From positions 1 to 64,000 of the forward strand of contig CALVQT010000004.1 in NCBI GenBank assembly GCA_944358375.1: a stretch of DNA of 64,000 nucleotides, written 5' to 3'. This document shows positions 18,127 through 27,046 of this stretch, piece after piece. The position numbers were made by a program, and so were the translations under genes. How positions within the stretch are numbered: position 1 is the stretch's first letter; each line of letters starts with the position of its first letter. This stretch comes from an uncultured Bacilli bacterium. GTDB taxonomy: Bacteria; Bacillota_I; Bacilli_A; RF39; UBA660. The notes under the pieces are model-generated. The model had not been told where the DNA came from. It saw nothing but the letters and a program-made list of their open reading frames with translations, and made no database searches.

Positions 18127-19000
18127 ATCTTGTTAATAAATATGCTATTATAAATCCTAATATATTAGTTATTACTATTAAATATAAAGTCATCTTAATA
18201 TAACTAAATCCAGCTGATGAATCTGTTCTTTCTAGTGTAGGGCCTGAATTTTTATTTGTAAATTCTTCAATTTGTGTTTCATCCATTAAATCTGGAGTAG
18301 ATTTTAATAATACTTTTAGTTCATCATCACTTAATGTTTCTCCTCGTGCATATTTCATTACTAATTCTTCATATTTTTCATTTAATTGATTGTAATTAGA
18401 AACTTGTGTATTTATTGAGTTAGTAGTCATAGTTGTATTAGGACTAATAGTTTCTTTATTAAATGTAGGCATTTGTTGCAATGTTGTTTTTTTATATTCG
18501 TCAATAGCATTAACATCAAATACAGCTTCAATAGGTTTTAAATTATCCAGGCTTAATAAATCTTTTGCATTTTTATTCAACACTAGAGTATCAAATGTAT
18601 CACTTAGTATATTTTTTAGTTCATTTATTACACTTAATTTACTTTGTAAATTACTATCAATATTTATTTGAAATTTATATTTATTTGAAATATCATTTGC
18701 GTAATTTTCTATTATTAAGTCTTCTAATAATTTACCATACTTTATGGATTTATATTCTTGATCTACTTGTAATACTTTTTCACATTCAATATTCAAGATA
18801 CTGCGAAGCATCTTTCTTAATATTAAACCTTGAATTTCAATACCACTTTTTAATTGAGAAAGTTCATTTTGATCTATATAATTACTATTTGTTAATATAT
18901 TTATTTGTTCTTGAGTAAGCTTACCTTTAAATCTATCTTGTATACAAACAGCTAATGCTGATTGAAATTTTTTTAATTGTTCTATAGTTTCATTACTCAT
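18125..19000 (-). CDS. hypothetical tail-anchored protein (291 aa)
   Basis: The start MSNETIEQLK at 19000 is chosen because AAGGAGATAA precedes it; the frame stays open 16 codons further upstream without a ribosome binding site. The body is helical and rich in Glu, Lys, Asn and Gln. A single hydrophobic helix at the very end (MTLYLIVITNILGFIIAYLL) followed by TR gives a C-terminal tail anchor with the bulk in the cytoplasm. Family not recognised. It lies alone, convergent with the Cse60-like gene. Confidence 0.65.
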   Translation of the reverse strand: MSNETIEQLKKFQSALAVCIQDRFKGKLTQEQINILTNSNYIDQNELSQLKSGIEIQGLILRKMLRSILNIECEKVLQVDQEYKSIKYGKLLEDLIIENYANDISNKYKFQINIDSNLQSKLSVINELKNILSDTFDTLVLNKNAKDLLSLDNLKPIEAVFDVNAIDEYKKTTLQQMPTFNKETISPNTTMTTNSINTQVSNYNQLNEKYEELVMKYARGETLSDDELKVLLKSTPDLMDETQIEEFTNKNSGPTLERTDSSAGFSYIKMTLYLIVITNILGFIIAYLLTR

Positions 19001-19172
19001 GTTTATCTCCTTATTATCTATCAATAGTATATAATATTTTAAATACATTTACAATAATTTTAAATGTTTTTAATATAAAAATAATCTAAAATCTATATTA
19101 TTTAAAATATAAATAAATAATTTATATTTGCTTCTATTTTAATATAATATTTTTAAAGCATAATATATAAAT

Positions 19173-19201
19173 TTGTAAAGAATTCAAATATGTGATATAA
19201 T
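19173..19201 (+). promoter_or_regulatory. promoter of the rplI-dnaB operon
   Basis: TTGTAA (19173-19178), 17 bases, TATAAT (19196-19201) with a TG extension. The start codon follows 24 bases later. Confidence 0.7.
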
Positions 19202-19225
19202 TTATTCATTAATGGAGGTGGGTTT

Positions 19226-19663
19226 ATGAAAGTTATCTTTTTACAAGATGTAAAAAAGCAAGCAAAAAAAGATGAGATAAAAGAAGTAAAAGATGGATAT
19301 GCTAATTATTTGATTAACAATAAATTAGCAGTTGCCTATACCCCAAAAAGTGCTTCTGTATTAAAAAATGAAATCGAAGCAAGGCAAGCACAAGAGGATG
19401 ATATTATTGCTGAATGCAATCAAATAAAAAATAAACTTAAAGATAAAATAATTACTTTTAAAGTTAAAACTGGTAATAATGGAAAAGTATTTGGTTCAAT
19501 AACAACTAAGCAAATTAGTGAAGAATTAAATAAGTTAGGATTTAAAATTGATAAGAAAAAATTACAACTATATAGCGATATTAATACACTCGGAGAACAT
19601 ATTGTAAAAATAAATTTACATAAAAAAGTATCATTTGATATAAGAGTGTCATTAATTAAATAG
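19226..19663 (+). CDS. rplI: 50S ribosomal protein L9
   Basis: The N-terminal MKVIFLQDVKKQAKKDEIKEV and GYANYLINNKLA match the L9 rRNA-binding domain, followed by the long connecting helix and a C-terminal domain with GKVFGSIT. At 145 residues it is full length. L9 binds 23S rRNA at the base of the L1 stalk. The order rplI-dnaB, 11 bases apart, is the common chromosomal arrangement in Firmicutes. GGAGGTGG is a strong ribosome binding site. Confidence 0.97.
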   Translation: MKVIFLQDVKKQAKKDEIKEVKDGYANYLINNKLAVAYTPKSASVLKNEIEARQAQEDDIIAECNQIKNKLKDKIITFKVKTGNNGKVFGSITTKQISEELNKLGFKIDKKKLQLYSDINTLGEHIVKINLHKKVSFDIRVSLIK

Positions 19664-19674
19664 TAGGGGGAATT

Positions 19675-21018
19675 ATGGCAAGAAAAGAACCTCAAAATAT
19701 AGAGGCTGAAATCGCTGTATTAGGGTGTGGATTTTTGGAAAAATCAGCATTAGATAAAATTATGGATGAAGTTAGTGATGATATGTTTTATAGTGAAGCA
19801 AATAAATTAATATATAAAGCTATGAAAACACTTCATGTTAATAATATAGCGGTAGATGCTAATACTGTATGTAATGAATTGGATAAAAGTAAAAGTCTTT
19901 CATTAGTAGGTGGAGTAGAGTATATTACTGAAATAATTAATTCTGTTCCAAGTACTGCTAATTTGAATTATTACATATCAATTATTTTTGAAAAAGCTGT
20001 ACTTAGAAATTTAATATCTAAGGCTACAAAGATACAAGAAGATTGTTATGATGAAAAAGATAATGTAGTGGATATAGTTGAAAATGCTGAGAGAAATATT
20101 TTAAGTGTTTATAATGATAGACTTGGAAGAGATATAAAAAAGATACAAGAAGTATTACCGGAAATTCAAAAAAGTATTGAAGCTTTAGCAGAAAGTAAAA
20201 CTGAATTTACTGGACTTAGGACTGGATATTATGATTTTGACAATATGACTAGAGGTCTTCAAAAAAAGCAAGTCATTATAATTGCGGGCCGTCCTGGTTG
20301 TGGAAAAAGTGCATTTGCATTAAATATAGCATTAAATGCTGCAATAAACGAACATAAAAGTGTTGCTTTTTTCTCACTTGAAATGGGCGTTGAAGAAATC
20401 ATGAAGAGGATGTTTGGTGTAGTTGGTAAAATAGATGGTGATGTATTAAAAACTGGCAAATTTAAAAATACTGATTGGAAAAAATGGAATGAAGCCATGA
20501 GTGAGCTTTCGGATACAAATTTTTATATTGATGATTCTGGAGCACTTACAGTTAGTGAAATTAGAAGAAAATGCCGAAAACTAAAAAATACTGAAGAAGG
20601 TCTTGATTTAATAGTAATAGATTACTTGCAATTATTATCAAGTTCTTCTAAATATGCAGGACAAAGAGTACAAGAAGTTAGTGAAATAAGCCGTGAAATA
20701 AAAAAACTAGCTATGGAGTTAGACATCCCAGTAATCGCACTTGCACAACTATCAAGAAGTGTAGAGCAAAGAAAAGGAGAAGATAGTAAACCAAAATTAT
20801 CAGATTTAAGAGAATCAGGTTCTATTGAACAAGATGCTGATATTGTATTATTTTTGCATAGTGATGCTTATGGAAAATATGATGGAAACATTAATAGAAA
20901 AGTCGAATTATTAGTGGCAAAGCATAGAGCTGGTCAAACTGGTAGTGTAGACTTATTGTTTAGAATGAATACTGGTTCATTTGATAATTTTATGAATAAG
21001 GAAGATGGTAATGAATAA
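19675..21018 (+). CDS. dnaB: replicative DNA helicase DnaB
   Basis: DnaB is the hexameric helicase that opens DNA at the replication fork. The N-terminal helical domain begins with PQNIEAEIAVLGC and the RecA-like C-terminal domain has the Walker A loop AGRPGCGKSAF at about residue 204, VIDYLQLL as Walker B, and SDLRESGSIEQDAD near residue 387. At 447 residues it is full length with no intein. The last codons overlap the next gene's start. Confidence 0.97.
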   Translation: MARKEPQNIEAEIAVLGCGFLEKSALDKIMDEVSDDMFYSEANKLIYKAMKTLHVNNIAVDANTVCNELDKSKSLSLVGGVEYITEIINSVPSTANLNYYISIIFEKAVLRNLISKATKIQEDCYDEKDNVVDIVENAERNILSVYNDRLGRDIKKIQEVLPEIQKSIEALAESKTEFTGLRTGYYDFDNMTRGLQKKQVIIIAGRPGCGKSAFALNIALNAAINEHKSVAFFSLEMGVEEIMKRMFGVVGKIDGDVLKTGKFKNTDWKKWNEAMSELSDTNFYIDDSGALTVSEIRRKCRKLKNTEEGLDLIVIDYLQLLSSSSKYAGQRVQEVSEISREIKKLAMELDIPVIALAQLSRSVEQRKGEDSKPKLSDLRESGSIEQDADIVLFLHSDAYGKYDGNINRKVELLVAKHRAGQTGSVDLLFRMNTGSFDNFMNKEDGNE

Positions 21019-22477
21019 AGAGAAAATTACAATAAGTCAATTTATGTTTATATTATTTATATCAATAATAATTATATATTTTACATTTACATTTAAGCCG
21101 GTTGAGAAAAAAATAAATAATTATTATCAAGTATATTTAGATGGAGAAAAAATAGGTATAATTAATTCTGATGAAAAATTATATAATTTAATCGATCAAG
21201 AGCAAAAAGATATTAAAGAGAAATATAATGTTGATAAAGTTTATTCTCCAACCGGTTTAGAAGTTCATCAAGTATCTACATACAAAAGTACTACTATGAG
21301 TGAAAAAGAAATATATGATGAAATTAAAGATATAGAACCCTTTACTATTTTAGGATATGAAGTTACTATTAAATATCCAGATAATAATAGAAAAAAAACA
21401 TTATATATTTTAGATAAAGAATTATTAGATATTGCTGTAAAAAATACTGTTTTAGCATTTATAGATGAAGAGGAGTATAATAATTATATAGAAGGTACTC
21501 AACCGGAAATAATAGATGAGGGTAGAGAAATAACAGACATATATTTGGAAAACGAAGTAACAATAAAGAAAACATATATACCAACTGAAGAACAAATTAT
21601 TACAGATGCTGATAAATTAAGTATGTATTTCTTATTTGGTACAACTAATTTATCTGAAACATATAAAGTAAATGAAACTGATACATTAGAAACAATTGCT
21701 TATAATCATAAAATGGGCGTTGAAGATATTTTAATAGCTAATCCTAATTTAAGTGGAACTAATGCATTACTTGCAGTAGGACAAGAGTTAAATGTCGCTC
21801 CAATAGCACCATTATCTAATGTTGTTGTTGAATCATTTGATACTGAGTTTCAAACTATTAAATATGATACTATTGTTCAATATGATAATACTTTAAATGG
21901 AGATCAATCTTATGTTAAACAACAAGGTTCTAATGGAACAAGTAAAGTTGTTTATGCAACCAAAGAAATGAATGGTGTTATTTTGAATACTACATTAGTA
22001 TCAGAAGATGTAATAACTGAAAAAGTTGATAAGATAATAGTATATGGTTCTAAAAATGTTGTTTATTATGGAAATAGTACATTTTGGGCTTGGCCAACTA
22101 GTAAACCTTTTAGAATTTCTTCAAATTATGGATATAGAAATCATCCAATTAAAGGTAAATATCATTTTCACCCAGCTATTGATATAACAGGAACTAAAAG
22201 TAAAAATATATATTCAATTCAAAATGGTACTGTAACTGCAGCAGTTAAAAGTGGTTATAATAATGGTGCTGGTAAGTATGTTAAAATTGATTTTGGTAAT
22301 GGCTATGTAGTAACGTATATGCATTTATCAGAAGTTAGAGTTAATAAAGGAGATAAGGTAACAAAAGGTCAGACAATAGGTATTATGGGAATGACTGGTA
22401 GTGCCACTGGTGTTCATCTACATTTTCAAGTAACTAAGAATGGCAATACAATAAATCCTTTTAGTTTATATGAATGA
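21005..22477 (+). CDS. LysM/G5/M23 peptidoglycan endopeptidase
   Basis: Domain order: one membrane helix at about residues 10-28, a linker domain, a LysM repeat at about 218-265 (YKVNETDTLETIAYNHKMGV), a G5-like domain at about 275-350, and an M23 zinc metallopeptidase at 360-490. The zinc site appears as YHFHPAID near residue 385 and HLHF near 471. In most M23 enzymes the first motif reads HxGxD; here it is HPAID. The enzyme would cut peptide bridges of the cell wall outside the membrane. It overlaps dnaB by 14 bases and its stop overlaps rlmH. Confidence 0.88.
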   Translation: MVMNKEKITISQFMFILFISIIIIYFTFTFKPVEKKINNYYQVYLDGEKIGIINSDEKLYNLIDQEQKDIKEKYNVDKVYSPTGLEVHQVSTYKSTTMSEKEIYDEIKDIEPFTILGYEVTIKYPDNNRKKTLYILDKELLDIAVKNTVLAFIDEEEYNNYIEGTQPEIIDEGREITDIYLENEVTIKKTYIPTEEQIITDADKLSMYFLFGTTNLSETYKVNETDTLETIAYNHKMGVEDILIANPNLSGTNALLAVGQELNVAPIAPLSNVVVESFDTEFQTIKYDTIVQYDNTLNGDQSYVKQQGSNGTSKVVYATKEMNGVILNTTLVSEDVITEKVDKIIVYGSKNVVYYGNSTFWAWPTSKPFRISSNYGYRNHPIKGKYHFHPAIDITGTKSKNIYSIQNGTVTAAVKSGYNNGAGKYVKIDFGNGYVVTYMHLSEVRVNKGDKVTKGQTIGIMGMTGSATGVHLHFQVTKNGNTINPFSLYE

Positions 22478-22911
22478 TAAAGATTATATGTATAGGAAAA
22501 ATTAAAGAAAAATATTTAAGTGATTTAATAAATGATTATAAATTTAGAATATCTAAATACCATAAAATAGAAATATTAGAATTAAAAGATACTAATATAG
22601 AAGAAGAGAGCAATGAAATATTAAAAAAAATAAATGATAAAGATTTTAATATTTGTATGGATATATTAGGTAAAAAACTTTCATCAATTGAATTATCAAA
22701 TCTAATTGTTGATATATTTAATAATAGTTATGGTAATATAACATTTATAATTGGAGGTTCTAATGGCGTGAATGATAAAGTAAAAGAAAAATGCAATATG
22801 AAATTATCTTTTTCTGATTTAACTTTTCCACATGGGTTATTTAGGGGATTATTATTAGAACAAATATATAGATCATTTAAAATAATTAATAGTGAAAGTT
22901 ATCATAAATAA
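22474..22911 (+). CDS. rlmH: 23S rRNA (pseudouridine-1915) methyltransferase RlmH
   Basis: RlmH methylates pseudouridine 1915 of 23S rRNA in helix 69. The SPOUT fold is shown by FIIGGSNGVND at about residue 90, the SAM-binding knot, then LSFSDLTFPHGLFRGLLLEQIYR, and the invariant C-terminal YHK. The first residues MIKIICIGKIKEKYL are also typical. At 145 residues it is slightly shorter than the usual 155-160, through internal gaps; both ends are present. Its ATG overlaps the M23 gene's stop (ATGA). Confidence 0.93.
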   Translation: MIKIICIGKIKEKYLSDLINDYKFRISKYHKIEILELKDTNIEEESNEILKKINDKDFNICMDILGKKLSSIELSNLIVDIFNNSYGNITFIIGGSNGVNDKVKEKCNMKLSFSDLTFPHGLFRGLLLEQIYRSFKIINSESYHK

Positions 22912-22945
22912 TTATGATAACTTTTTAAAAAAGAAGGTGTTTTTT

Positions 22946-23617
22946 TTGATAGGAAATGATTGGGATGAAGTGTTATCATCTGTATGGAATAGTAAAGGCT
23001 TTAATAAATTTATGGAAAATGTTAAAAAAGAATATGATAAAAATATATGTTATCCTGCATATAAAAACATTTTTAATGCCTTAAAATTAACCTCATATAA
23101 GGATACTAAAATAGTAATAATAGGACAAGATCCATATCATGGTGACAATGAAGCTCATGGTCTTTCTTTTAGTGTTCAAAAAGGTGTAAAGTTGCCACCT
23201 AGTTTACAAAATATATTTAAAGAACTATATAATGACTTAGGAATAATGAATAAAAATTGTGGTGATTTAACACCATGGGCTAAACAAGGAGTATTATTAT
23301 TAAATAGTGTATTAACAGTTGTCAAAGATACTCCAGAATCACATAAAAACTTGGGATGGCAATTACTTACTGATCATATAATAAAATTACTTAATTTAAA
23401 GAAAGAGCCAGTTGTATTTATATTATGGGGAAATTATGCAAGGAGTAAGAAACAATATATAACAAATCCTAAGCATTTAATAATTGAAAGTGCTCATCCA
23501 AGTCCATTATCAGCAAGTCGTGGATTCTTTGGTAGTAAACCATTTTCAAAAGCAAATAATTTTTTAAAAAATAACAAAATAAAAGAAGTGGATTTTACAC
23601 TTCCAAATCATTATTAA
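22946..23617 (+). CDS. ung: uracil-DNA glycosylase
   Basis: Family 1 UDG, which removes uracil from DNA in base excision repair. GQDPYHG at about residue 60 holds the catalytic aspartate, LLLNSVLTV and HPSPLSA near 183 complete the active site. The start is the TTG at 22946, because AAGAAGG lies eight bases upstream and IGNDWDEVL then aligns with the usual UDG N-terminus; the frame extends upstream only into the end of rlmH. The 223-residue product is normal length. The last 23 bases overlap the convergent gene. Confidence 0.95.
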   Translation: MIGNDWDEVLSSVWNSKGFNKFMENVKKEYDKNICYPAYKNIFNALKLTSYKDTKIVIIGQDPYHGDNEAHGLSFSVQKGVKLPPSLQNIFKELYNDLGIMNKNCGDLTPWAKQGVLLLNSVLTVVKDTPESHKNLGWQLLTDHIIKLLNLKKEPVVFILWGNYARSKKQYITNPKHLIIESAHPSPLSASRGFFGSKPFSKANNFLKNNKIKEVDFTLPNHY

Positions 23618-24149
23618 GATTGATACTTAATTCTTTTCCTTCTAATATTGTCTGTAAATTTAATTTTTTGAGTTTTGAAATAATATTATAAGGGATTTTT
23701 TTTATAATATTATTATACTCAAGAACATATTTATTAAAAAATGTTCTAAGTGCAACCGTATTTATTTCAATATCTTCATATTCATTAATTAATTCTCTAA
23801 AACATTTAAGTTCTCTTGTTTTTTGATTATCTTCTTTTATTTGTATAATTTCTTTATAACATTTATCTAATATAGTGTCATTAATTGATTGTATTTCATC
23901 AATATTCATATTTTTAACATCATCGAATATTTTAATAGAAATATTATATTTATTTTCTATAAGTTCTATTAATTTTAATATATTATTTCGTTTTTCTTTT
24001 AATTTATTAAAATAATCTTCTTCAGAATTATCAAGTTTATATTTTAAATTTTCTATTTTTTCACTATAATACTTATATAATATAATAAACAACCCACTTA
24101 ATACAATAAAACTAGTTACTATTAATTCAATAATATTGAATACTTTCAT
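23595..24149 (-). CDS. LemA-like membrane protein
   Basis: One N-terminal membrane helix (residues 7-27) is followed by long helices. The C-terminal part, FFNKYVLEYNNIIKKIPYNI, resembles the conserved end of LemA (NxxVxxYNxxIxxFPxNLIA). LemA proteins are helical-bundle proteins anchored with the N-terminus outside or at the membrane face; function unclear. The early LemA motif with asparagine and tryptophan is not obvious, so the call is tentative. It lies 50 bases downstream of the gerQ gene in the same direction and overlaps the end of ung. Confidence 0.5.
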   Translation of the reverse strand: MKVFNIIELIVTSFIVLSGLFIILYKYYSEKIENLKYKLDNSEEDYFNKLKEKRNNILKLIELIENKYNISIKIFDDVKNMNIDEIQSINDTILDKCYKEIIQIKEDNQKTRELKCFRELINEYEDIEINTVALRTFFNKYVLEYNNIIKKIPYNIISKLKKLNLQTILEGKELSINLNNDLEV

Positions 24150-24199
24150 ATCATCACCTTAATTTATATTATATCAAAAAAATGATATTTATTAAAGCA

Positions 24200-24526
24200 T
24201 TATTTAGCATAATTTATTTTTTCGCTAAATTCAACAAAATCAACATATATCATTAATATTAAATAATTTTTATTATTATCAACATCATTAATAATCAAAT
24301 TATCTCTACCAGCATGTTCAATAATCCCAACAAAAACTCTATCCCTCCATTCAACTGAATCACTAAAAGATGCATGAACTCTTACCCTTTTACCAATATT
24401 ATTTCTTAAAATATTCTCTATATAACTTTGTTCCATAACTAGTTGTGGATTATGTGCTACCATTTGAGTATTTTCCTTTGGTATATCATTTATAAAGATA
24501 GGTGTTTTATAATAACTTCCATTCAT
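24200..24526 (-). CDS. gerQ: GerQ-type spore coat protein
   Basis: The segment from LVMEQSYIENILRNNIGKRV through the IEHAGRDNLIIND and YLILMIYVDFVEF segments matches the conserved C-terminal part of GerQ (YwdL). In Bacillus subtilis GerQ is a spore-coat protein cross-linked by transglutaminase and needed for the cortex-lytic enzyme CwlJ. The variable glutamine-rich N-terminus is short here (about 35 residues). ATG follows GGGAGGAT. Together with the Cse60-like gene it argues for at least an ancestral spore programme. Confidence 0.82.
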   Translation of the reverse strand: MNGSYYKTPIFINDIPKENTQMVAHNPQLVMEQSYIENILRNNIGKRVRVHASFSDSVEWRDRVFVGIIEHAGRDNLIINDVDNNKNYLILMIYVDFVEFSEKINYAK

Positions 24527-24621
24527 AACTCTATCCTCCCTATATTTATTTAATGTAAATTATTAGTAATTGTGATGAATTAAATATAAAAAAGTGTTAA
24601 TATTATTTAAAGGAGAGCAAT

Positions 24622-25287
24622 ATGAATGAAATATTAAAAAAAGCAAAATTAAAAAAAATAAAAGTAATAATATTAGTTGTTTTAATTATATTATTAGTAC
24701 CTACTGCAACTTATTTTACTATTAGTATTATAAAAAATAATAAAGTAGCAAGTAATAATGAAAAAGATAATAATCAAAGTTTAGTTGTCCCAACATATTC
24801 AGATGATAGTATTGATTATGATAATATAGATATTAAAGAAGTATTAAATGGAACATGGTATAGTTGTAATGATGAATTTTGTTATGAATTTACATATGAT
24901 AAGGAACATAATCATACGATACTAGGAGAAGTTTTATCAGATGGAATATTTGATGGTAATATTGATAAAATTACTAAATTAAATGATTATAGATATGAAT
25001 TAGTTATTAAACATTCTAAAGTAGAATGTGAAGATTTTGGAAAAATTACTGAAGAAGAATGTGAAATGTTGTGTTCAGAATTATTATGTGATGAAGAATA
25101 TAGAACATATCAAGTAGATATTAGTAAATTAAATGAAAATAAAATATATATTAAAGTACTTGAAATAGATGACTACTTTGATAAATTTACTTCATTTGGT
25201 AATTCACTTGGAATAAATATTCCATATGATGATAATAGAGAAGTACTCGATAGATTTAAAAATAACATGCAAATTTTAGATGAATAA
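24622..25287 (+). CDS. hypothetical exported, membrane-anchored protein (221 aa)
   Basis: A Lys-rich start and a membrane helix at residues 15-36 precede an acidic outer domain. Residues 70-90 have GTWYSCNDEFCYEF, and later CEDF, CEML and CSELLC; the cysteines could form disulfides. No lipobox. The pattern of GTWY...YxF...L suggests a lipocalin-like or copper-resistance-like barrel, but I cannot assign a family. It starts behind AAAGGAG and ends in a terminator. Confidence 0.65.
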   Translation: MNEILKKAKLKKIKVIILVVLIILLVPTATYFTISIIKNNKVASNNEKDNNQSLVVPTYSDDSIDYDNIDIKEVLNGTWYSCNDEFCYEFTYDKEHNHTILGEVLSDGIFDGNIDKITKLNDYRYELVIKHSKVECEDFGKITEEECEMLCSELLCDEEYRTYQVDISKLNENKIYIKVLEIDDYFDKFTSFGNSLGINIPYDDNREVLDRFKNNMQILDE

Positions 25288-25302
25288 ATATTTAAATAAT
25301 TA

Positions 25303-25350
25303 ATAAAAAAGTCAGAAATTGTTAAAATATTTTCTGATTTTTATTTTTAA
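25303..25350 (+). terminator. rho-independent terminator
   Basis: TCAGAAA...TTTCTGA stem with flanking A run and a T-rich tail, directly after the gene ending at 25287. Confidence 0.7.
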
Positions 25351-25389
25351 AGATAAACATTTATAAATTTTAATAAGTAGATTTCAAAA

Positions 25390-25419
25390 TTGACAATATG
25401 TGTGATAAAATAGTATATT
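25390..25419 (+). promoter_or_regulatory. sigma-A-type promoter
   Basis: TTGACA (25390-25395), 18-base spacer, TATATT (25414-25419), about 50 bases ahead of the start at 25470. Confidence 0.6.
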
Positions 25420-25469
25420 ATAATAGATAAAGCAAATAACATCATAGAAGTAAGAAAGGTGGCTAATAT

Positions 25470-26393
25470 ATGAAGAATGAATATAAATTTATTACCGGAT
25501 GTGTTATATGTTTCATTCTTGGAATAATGGTATGTTCAGGAATTGTTTTGGCTGAAACATTATTGAATGCGCTAGATGTAAAATATGATAATACATTTAG
25601 TGGAGCTTCTAGTGTAAATGTGCAAAGTGCAATAGATGAACTATATAATTTGGCTGAAATACATTGTCCAGAAGGATATATATGTGAAAAAATGCCTTCA
25701 TTTGCAGATGATTCATGGGAAACTATTGCAAGTAATGTATTAAAAGACCCTAGTGTATATAAAGTAGGAGATACAAAAGAAGTTGAAGTAAATGGATATG
25801 GAACATTTACAGTAAGAGTAGCAAATAATTCAACACCACAAGAGTGTAGCGTAGCAGGATTTAGTCAAACAGCATGCGGATTTGTGATTGAGTTTGAAGA
25901 TATAATAACTACTCATGCTATGAACTCAACATCTACAAACATAGGGGGTTGGAGAGATAGTGAGATGCGCACATGGTTAAATACAACTATATATAATGCA
26001 TTACCAAAAGAATTAAGAAATGTAATAAGTGAAACATACACAGTATCAAGCCATGGTTCAAGTGATACAAGTAATTTTACAACATTAGATAAATTATATT
26101 TATTATCTACTAAAGAAGTGTATGGTAAGAATGGAACAAACTTTAATATAACTGGCGATACAGCAGAAGCAGAAACAAGACAACTAGATTATTATAATAG
26201 TATAGGAGTGACAACTAGTAATTATAGTGGTGCAATAAAAAAGAATTCTAGTAATTCTGCATATTCGTGGTGGCTACGCTCGGCCAAATCTACTAGTACT
26301 GACTATTTTTACGCTTTAAATCTTAATGGGTTTGGTGCTATTTATAAAGCTTATAGTTATAGTGGGGTAGCGCCAGCTTTCCGACTTTCATAA
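25470..26393 (+). CDS. exported DUF6273-domain protein
   Basis: A signal peptide or anchor (residues 7-28, ending VLAET) leads to a short helical linker (SAIDELYNLA) and then a DUF6273 domain from about residue 110 to the end, with WRDSEMRTWLN and the closing WWLRSA...GVAPAFRLS. That ending is the hallmark of the family and of C-type-lectin-like folds. The last 130 bases use different codons (CTACGC, TCGGCC, TACGCT, GTAGCG) from the A-rich body of the gene, suggesting conversion or import of the 3' end. Surface exposure is inferred; ligand unknown. Confidence 0.75.
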   Translation: MKNEYKFITGCVICFILGIMVCSGIVLAETLLNALDVKYDNTFSGASSVNVQSAIDELYNLAEIHCPEGYICEKMPSFADDSWETIASNVLKDPSVYKVGDTKEVEVNGYGTFTVRVANNSTPQECSVAGFSQTACGFVIEFEDIITTHAMNSTSTNIGGWRDSEMRTWLNTTIYNALPKELRNVISETYTVSSHGSSDTSNFTTLDKLYLLSTKEVYGKNGTNFNITGDTAEAETRQLDYYNSIGVTTSNYSGAIKKNSSNSAYSWWLRSAKSTSTDYFYALNLNGFGAIYKAYSYSGVAPAFRLS

Positions 26394-26430
26394 AACTTAT
26401 ATGTTAAAATTAAAATTATTTGAATGAAGT

Positions 26431-26464
26431 AAATACTCTTTAAATTTAAGAGTATTTATTTTAT
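26431..26464 (+). terminator. rho-independent terminator
   Basis: AAATACTCTT and AAGAGTATTT form a 10-bp stem with a 7-base loop, followed by ATTTTAT. Confidence 0.65.
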
Positions 26465-26488
26465 AATTAAATAGAAAGGATTAATGTT

Positions 26489-27046
26489 ATGAATATAAGT
26501 GTAGGAATATCTAATAGACATGTGCATTTAACAACAGAGGCACTTGATATATTATTTGGAGAAGGTTATGAACTTAAAGTAAAAAATAAATTAAAACAAA
26601 AAGGACAATTTGCGGCTGAAGAGCAAGTTAAAATACATAAGAATGGCAAAACAATAGAACATGTAAGAATTGTTGGACCATGTAGAAAATATACACAAGT
26701 TGAAATACTTCAAAAAGATAATGAATTTTTTAATATAGATGCACCTGTTAGGACAAGTGGAGATTTAGATGGTAGTGAAAGTGTTATGATTGAGGGGCCT
26801 AATGGTGTTTATATGGCTAATGAAAGTACTATTGTTGCTAATAGACATATACATATGAGTAGTGATGATTTAATCAAATTTAACAAATCTAATGGTGAAA
26901 TAGTTAGAGTTATATGTGAAAATGGAGTTATTATGGATAATGTGCATATAAAATCTGACAATACTTGTGTATTAGAATATCATATGAATAAAGACGAAGC
27001 AATTAGTCTTGGTATAGAAAGTGGGATGAATGTTAAGGTATGTTAA
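26489..27046 (+). CDS. pduL: PduL-type phosphate acyltransferase
   Basis: PduL moves an acyl group between coenzyme A and phosphate, here most likely acetyl-CoA to acetyl phosphate in fermentation. The two metal-binding histidine motifs SNRHVHLT near the start and ANRHIHMS near residue 117 are the family signature, with VRIVGPCRKYTQVEI between. At 185 residues it has the usual length. There is no encapsulation peptide ahead of the first domain and no microcompartment genes nearby, so it is a soluble housekeeping form. Its end overlaps the next ABC gene. Confidence 0.93.
   Translation: MNISVGISNRHVHLTTEALDILFGEGYELKVKNKLKQKGQFAAEEQVKIHKNGKTIEHVRIVGPCRKYTQVEILQKDNEFFNIDAPVRTSGDLDGSESVMIEGPNGVYMANESTIVANRHIHMSSDDLIKFNKSNGEIVRVICENGVIMDNVHIKSDNTCVLEYHMNKDEAISLGIESGMNVKVC

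Noticed and set aside
18565..18918. 117-codon plus-strand open frame rich in Tyr/Leu
   Set aside because: It is antisense to the tail-anchored protein gene, which has a proper start and ribosome binding site.
25470..26393. A complete diversity-generating retroelement
   Set aside because: No reverse transcriptase, template repeat or accessory protein could be seen; only the fold and a codon shift support the idea.
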